A DNA stretch of 64,000 bases, from the NCBI GenBank assembly GCA_022601645.1, contig JAJACH010000001.1, forward strand, positions 1,153,126 through 1,217,125, read 5' to 3'. Position 1 is the stretch's first letter, and each line of letters opens with the position of its first letter. This document shows positions 60,416 through 64,000 of the stretch, in pieces. Under the pieces are notes generated by a model, which was not told where the DNA came from, did not search any database, and saw only the letters and a program-made list of their open reading frames with translations. This DNA is from Chlamydiia bacterium. Lineage in GTDB: Bacteria > Chlamydiota > Chlamydiia > Chlamydiales > Simkaniaceae. The translations under genes were made by a program, and so were the position numbers.

Positions 60416-61948
60416 ATGTCTACACCAACTCAAGATTTTGGTAAGTGGAGATCAAGACTTTGGCCAGTTCATAGCTTTGAACTGAAGAAATTTTTGCCAA
60501 TGGTCGCTCTACTCTTCCTAACCTTGTTTAACTACACAATTCTGAGAGATACGAAGGATTCCCTCGTCGTGCCAGCAAGTGGCGCCGAGACCATTACCTT
60601 CCTAAAATTCTGGGGCGTGCTCCCCATGGCTGCTCTCTTTATGTTAGCTTATGCAAAGCTAAGTAATATTTTGAGCAAGCAAAAGCTCTTTATTTCAGTG
60701 GTTCTCTTTTTCGTGAGCTTCTTTGCTCTATTCGCATTCGTTTTATACCCACTGAGAGAAGTTCTCCACCCAACCGAGTTTGCAGATAAACTGCAAGCGG
60801 TGTTGCCAAGTGGAATGGCTGGTTTTATCGCCATCTTTAGAAACTGGACCTTCTCACTCTTTTACATCTTCTCAGAGCTTTGGGGCAGCGCCGTGCTCTC
60901 TCTTCTCTTCTGGGGATTTGCAAACGAAATTACTAAGATTTCGGAATCAAAGCGTTTCTACTCCCTCTTTGGGATGTTCGCGAACCTCGCCCTTATGGTG
61001 TCTGGTCCACTTATCATTTACTTCTCCAACATCAGCCACAAGGTTGCAGAAGGCGTCGACGCATGGCAAGTTTCCCTCAACTATCTTGTTGGAATGGTCA
61101 TCGCAGCCGGTCTTCTCATCTGTGGAATCTATTCTTGGATGAATAAAAACGTTTTAACCGACAAACGCTTCTACAACCCAGAAGAAGTTAAAGGCAAAAA
61201 GTCTAAGCCTAAAATGTCGATTAAAGAATCAATGATGTACTTGATGAAATCAAAGTACTTAGGTTGTATCGCTCTTCTCGTGATCTGCTACGGTGTTGGT
61301 ATCAACCTCGTAGAAGTGACATGGAAAAGCCAGGTAAAACTTCAGTACACTGACCACAACGCGTACAGTGCCTTCATGGGGAAATTCTCCTTCATTACAG
61401 GACTTACAACAATCTTGGTTAGCTTCTTTATCGGTGGTAACGTCTTCCGTCGCTTCGGCTGGAAGAAAACAGCCCTAGTTACACCTTGCGTCCTCTTAGT
61501 TACTGGTATGCTCTTCTTGAGCTTTATCATCTTCAGAGAGCAACTTGGTGGTTTCATCGCAAGCATGGGTACAACCACGCTAATGATGGCTGTTATCTTC
61601 GGAATGACACAAAACATCATGACGAAATCTTGTAAGTACTCCATGTTCGACCCAACAAAAGAAGCTGCCTACATTCCGCTCGATCAAGAGCAGAAAGTTA
61701 AAGGTAAAGCGGCTGTTGATGTTGTAGGAGCTCGCCTCGGTAAGTCCGGTGGAGCGCTCATGCAACAAGGTCTGATCCTTGGCTTTGGCTCTCTTCTAGC
61801 ATGTACACCTTACATCGCTCTGATCCTTGTTGGTATCTTTGCGACATGGTTTATTGCTGCTAGATCCCTAGGTAACCAGTTCACAGAACTTACCGAAGGT
61901 AAAAAAGAGACTGCGCCAACTGGAGAACCAGCAAAAGCTGCAACCTAA
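60416..61948 (+). CDS. ntt: ATP/ADP translocase (nucleotide transporter)
   Basis: Membrane protein of 510 residues with 11-12 helices, family length. The N terminus WPVHSFELKKFLPM and TLFNYTILRDTKDSLVV, and later EAAYIPLDQEQKVKGKAAVDVVGARLGKSGG (given in pieces: YIPLDQEQKVKGKAA and GARLGKSGG), are hallmarks of the TLC/NTT family found in chlamydiae, rickettsiae and plastids. It imports host ATP in exchange for ADP, the energy-parasite trait; other NTT paralogues carry other nucleotides, so the exact substrate is inferred. Start 60416 has AGGA upstream. lepA follows, as in Chlamydia. Confidence 0.95.
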   Translation: MSTPTQDFGKWRSRLWPVHSFELKKFLPMVALLFLTLFNYTILRDTKDSLVVPASGAETITFLKFWGVLPMAALFMLAYAKLSNILSKQKLFISVVLFFVSFFALFAFVLYPLREVLHPTEFADKLQAVLPSGMAGFIAIFRNWTFSLFYIFSELWGSAVLSLLFWGFANEITKISESKRFYSLFGMFANLALMVSGPLIIYFSNISHKVAEGVDAWQVSLNYLVGMVIAAGLLICGIYSWMNKNVLTDKRFYNPEEVKGKKSKPKMSIKESMMYLMKSKYLGCIALLVICYGVGINLVEVTWKSQVKLQYTDHNAYSAFMGKFSFITGLTTILVSFFIGGNVFRRFGWKKTALVTPCVLLVTGMLFLSFIIFREQLGGFIASMGTTTLMMAVIFGMTQNIMTKSCKYSMFDPTKEAAYIPLDQEQKVKGKAAVDVVGARLGKSGGALMQQGLILGFGSLLACTPYIALILVGIFATWFIAARSLGNQFTELTEGKKETAPTGEPAKAAT

Positions 61949-61968
61949 TTTCCCCTAACGGAAATTAG
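61945..61968. repeat. perfect hairpin over the ntt stop codon
   Basis: CTAATTTCC (61945-61953) and GGAAATTAG (61960-61968) form nine pairs on a six-base loop. The TAA stop of ntt lies in the left arm. No T-run follows, so it is a weak candidate for intrinsic termination and may protect the 3' end. Confidence 0.6.
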
Positions 61969-61969
61969 C

Positions 61970-61998
61970 TTCCAATTATGCCCTCAGATCACTATAAT
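61970..61998 (+). promoter_or_regulatory. possible lepA promoter, leaderless type
   Basis: TTCCAA (61970-61975), 17 bases, TATAAT (61993-61998), then eight bases to ATG 62007. The -35 match is weak, the -10 perfect. Confidence 0.5.
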
Positions 61999-62008
61999 CT
62001 GAGGGCAT
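61978..62008. promoter_or_regulatory. perfect 12-base dyad over lepA -10 box and start codon
   Basis: ATGCCCTCAGAT (61978-61989) and ATCTGAGGGCAT (61997-62008) are exact complements around a seven-base centre. The -10 box spans centre and right arm, and the last two bases are the AT of the lepA start. It is placed as an operator would be. Confidence 0.6.
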
Positions 62009-63800
62009 GTCATTTAAATACGATCCCAAATTTATCCGTAACTTCTCCATCATCGCTCACATCGATCATGGCAAGTCCACCATCTCTGACCGCCTCCTCC
62101 AAATCACCGGCACCGTCCCCGACCGCGAAATGCAAGAACAACTCTTAGACAACATGGACTTAGAACGCGAGCGCGGCATCACCATCAAAGCGCGCCCTGT
62201 CACCATGTACTACGAAGCGAAAGACGGCCACACCTACCAAATGAACTTCATCGATACGCCAGGCCACGTCGACTTCTCATATGAGGTCTCCCGCTCCCTC
62301 TCAGCTTGTGAAGGCGCCCTCTTAATCGTCGATGCCGCTCAAGGAGTCCAAGCTCAAACCCTCGCAAACGTCCACCTCGCCATCGACCGCGACCTCGAGA
62401 TCATCCCCATCTTAAACAAAATCGACCTCCCCGCCGCCGACCCCGAAGACGTTAAAGCCCAAATCGAAGATATCATCGGCCTTGAGACCGACAACGCCGT
62501 CCTGTGCTCTGCCAAAACAGGAAAAGGCTGCGCCGAAATCCTAGAACGCCTCCTAACCGATGTCCCCGCACCCACAACACAAGAAGACGACACCCTCCGC
62601 GCACTCGTCTTCGACTCTCATTACGATCCCTATAAAGGCGTCATGGTCTACGTCCGCGTTATCAGCGGTACCCTCTCGAAAAAGACCCAGATCAAACTCC
62701 TCGCAACGAATAAAACCTTCGAAGTCCTAGATGTTGGCGTCTTTTCTCCTGATGCCACCTCCGTCGAAAGCCTTAAACCAGGTGAAGTGGGCTACGTCAT
62801 TGCTGGCATTAAAGACACCTCCGACATCAAAGTCGGCGATACAATTACCTCAGCCCTTAAAGGCACACCAACCCCCCTCCCCGGTTTCCGCATTATCAAC
62901 CCTGTCGTCTTCGCCGGCATCTACACTATCGACTCCTCTGACTTCGAAAACCTCCGCGACGCGCTTACCAAACTCCAACTCAACGACTCAGCTCTCCACG
63001 TCGAACAAGAAAGCTCCCAAGCCTTAGGCTTTGGCTTCCGCTGTGGCTTTTTAGGCCTCCTCCACCTCGAAATCACCTTCGAACGCCTCCAGCGCGAATT
63101 TGACCTCGACATCATCACCTCCGCTCCAAGCGTCGTCTACAAAATCCTCCTCGCAAACGGCGAAGTCAAAGAAATCGACAACCCCGCACACTTTCCCGAC
63201 CCCGCACACATCGACACCATCGAAGAGCCCTGGGTCATCTGCCACATCATGACACCGCCCGACTACCTCGGCGCCATCATGTCGCTTGGCACCGAAAAGC
63301 GCGGCATCTGCACCAAAACAGATACCACCGGCTCAAACCGCCTCCTCCTCACCTACCGCTTCCCCATGAACGAAGTGATCACCGACTTCAACGACAAACT
63401 CAAATCCGTCACACAAGGCTACGCCTCATTCGACTACGAACTTGACACCTACGAAAAAGGCGATATCGTCAAACTCGAAATCAAAGTCAACGACGAAACC
63501 GTCGACGCCTTCTCGATCCTCGTCCACCGCTCAAAAGCCGAAACGCGCGGACGAGCCATCTGTAAAAAACTCAAAGACGTGATCCCTCGCCAACAATTCA
63601 AAGTGCCCATCCAAGCAGCGATCGGCGGCAAAATCATCGGCCGTGAAACCCTCTCAGCCCTGTCCAAAAACGTCACTGCCAAATGCTACGGCGGCGACAT
63701 CTCCCGCAAACGCAAACTCTGGGAGAAACAGAAGAAGGGAAAGAAGAAGATGAAAGAGATCGGCAAAGTCAACATCCCCCAATCCGCCTTCATGGCCGTC
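62007..63800 (+). CDS. lepA: elongation factor 4 (LepA), C terminus replaced by foreign sequence
   Basis: Translational GTPase. [16 protein letters not shown] (G1), the GIT switch ([12 protein letters not shown]), DTPGHVDF (G3) and NKIDLPAA (G4) are intact, and the LepA-specific C-terminal domain follows to [20 protein letters not shown] and IPQSAFMAV at about residue 598, a handful of residues before the usual end. There the frame does not stop but continues without interruption into tgt-like sequence to the window edge. It back-translocates or rescues stalled ribosomes. Codons are strongly C-ended up to the joint. No Shine-Dalgarno sequence precedes the ATG. Confidence 0.93.
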
Positions 63801-64000
63801 GGCACAGCCGCCACGGTAAAGGCTATGCTACCCGAATCCGTACGCGGACTCGGCGCGGACATAGTCCTCGGCAACACCTACCATTTGATGCTGCGCCCAA
63901 CGGCCGCACGGATAGCCGCACTGGGCGGTCTGCACGCCTTCATGAACTGTCCCCATCCCATCCTAACGGATTCGGGCGGTTTCCAAGTCATGAGCCTATC
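63789..64000 (+). pseudogene. tgt: internal fragment of queuine tRNA-ribosyltransferase (tgt), joined in frame to lepA
   Basis: From about 63789 the translation reads [20 protein letters not shown], then [26 protein letters not shown] and [13 protein letters not shown], with the catalytic aspartate in TDSGGFQ. This is Tgt from about residue 55 onward; the N-terminal 50 or so residues are missing. The wording [24 protein letters not shown] and LGGLHAFMN is that of alphaproteobacterial enzymes as I know them. Codon choice also shifts (ATA, CTA, GTA, CTG appear). The joint falls where LepA (AFMAV) and Tgt (AFMAVGT or AFMPVGT) share a short peptide. The gene runs off the window. Confidence 0.85.

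Noticed and set aside
61978..62008. Rho-independent terminator of ntt
   Set aside because: The stem is perfect but is followed by coding sequence with no T-run, and its right arm enters the lepA start codon.
62354..63877. Antisense frames within lepA and the tgt fragment
   Set aside because: They mirror the strong codon bias of lepA; the frame at 63686-63877 even crosses the lepA/tgt joint.

Overview
The window reads as a chromosome segment of an obligate intracellular bacterium of the phylum Chlamydiae, most likely an environmental (amoeba- or invertebrate-associated) lineage rather than Chlamydia itself. The markers are an ATP/ADP translocase (ntt), an iron operon whose permease is fused to a DtxR-like repressor (ytgC-ytgR), a divergent GroEL paralogue, an E1 alpha/beta fusion dehydrogenase, a UPF0158 protein, a lysine-rich histone-like protein, hrcA-grpE-dnaK with a CIRCE element, and a set of proteins with the paired hydrophobic lobes typical of chlamydial inclusion-membrane (Inc) proteins. 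From memory, three blocks follow the Chlamydia trachomatis gene order: dnaX-ybaB-ptsI-ptsH-...-comEC-...-E1 fusion, serS-VIT1-like protein-metal ATPase, and lepA-ntt-hypothetical-ytgABCD-dxr-rseP. A type 2 NADH dehydrogenase, a giant glutamate dehydrogenase and extra glycosyltransferases point away from the reduced Chlamydia genomes.

Layout. 1-540: two copies of a 125-base repeat flanking the 3' half of a tRNA-Val, then tRNA-Asp. 0.6-9.1 kb: YitT membrane protein, an exported glycosyltransferase-like protein, a GroEL paralogue overlapping two tandem GT9 glycosyltransferases, a further glycosyltransferase, a membrane protein, a histone-like protein and a phosphoesterase. 9.1-13.8 kb: a YkgJ-phosphohexomutase fusion, then four minus-strand genes, three of them clearly Inc-like. 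13.9-24 kb: PgpH-like c-di-AMP hydrolase, dnaX-ybaB, a SUKH-hprK-ptsH-ptsI operon, ndh-comEC and tRNA-His. 24-31 kb: ftsK, a receiver/beta-lactamase fusion, two hypothetical proteins of similar layout, YycJ-like hydrolase and DUF1003 protein. 31-42.6 kb: Inc-like tyrosine phosphatase, E1 fusion, UPF0158 with AT-hook, alpha/beta hydrolase, serS, exported GT32 enzyme, M18 aminopeptidase and a metal transport pair. 42.6-50.4 kb: glutamate dehydrogenase and the heat-shock operon. 50.4-50.8 kb: no gene, a 198-base inverted-repeat element. 50.8-62 kb: rseP, dxr, EamA transporter, ytgDCBA, mrp, a conserved hypothetical gene and ntt. 62.0-64.0 kb: lepA, which near its last residues runs in frame into the interior of an alphaproteobacterial-looking tgt gene and leaves the window open.

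Two observations stand out. First, at least eight gene starts lack a usable Shine-Dalgarno sequence and instead carry a -10 box ending 6-8 bases before the ATG, usually with a -35 box 16-17 bases upstream; this predicts leaderless mRNAs. Second, the lepA/tgt junction looks like an assembly chimera or a rearrangement joining DNA of another organism. Further candidates for new biology are the Inc-like gene cluster, the membrane-anchored phosphatase and the SUKH protein heading the HPr kinase operon.
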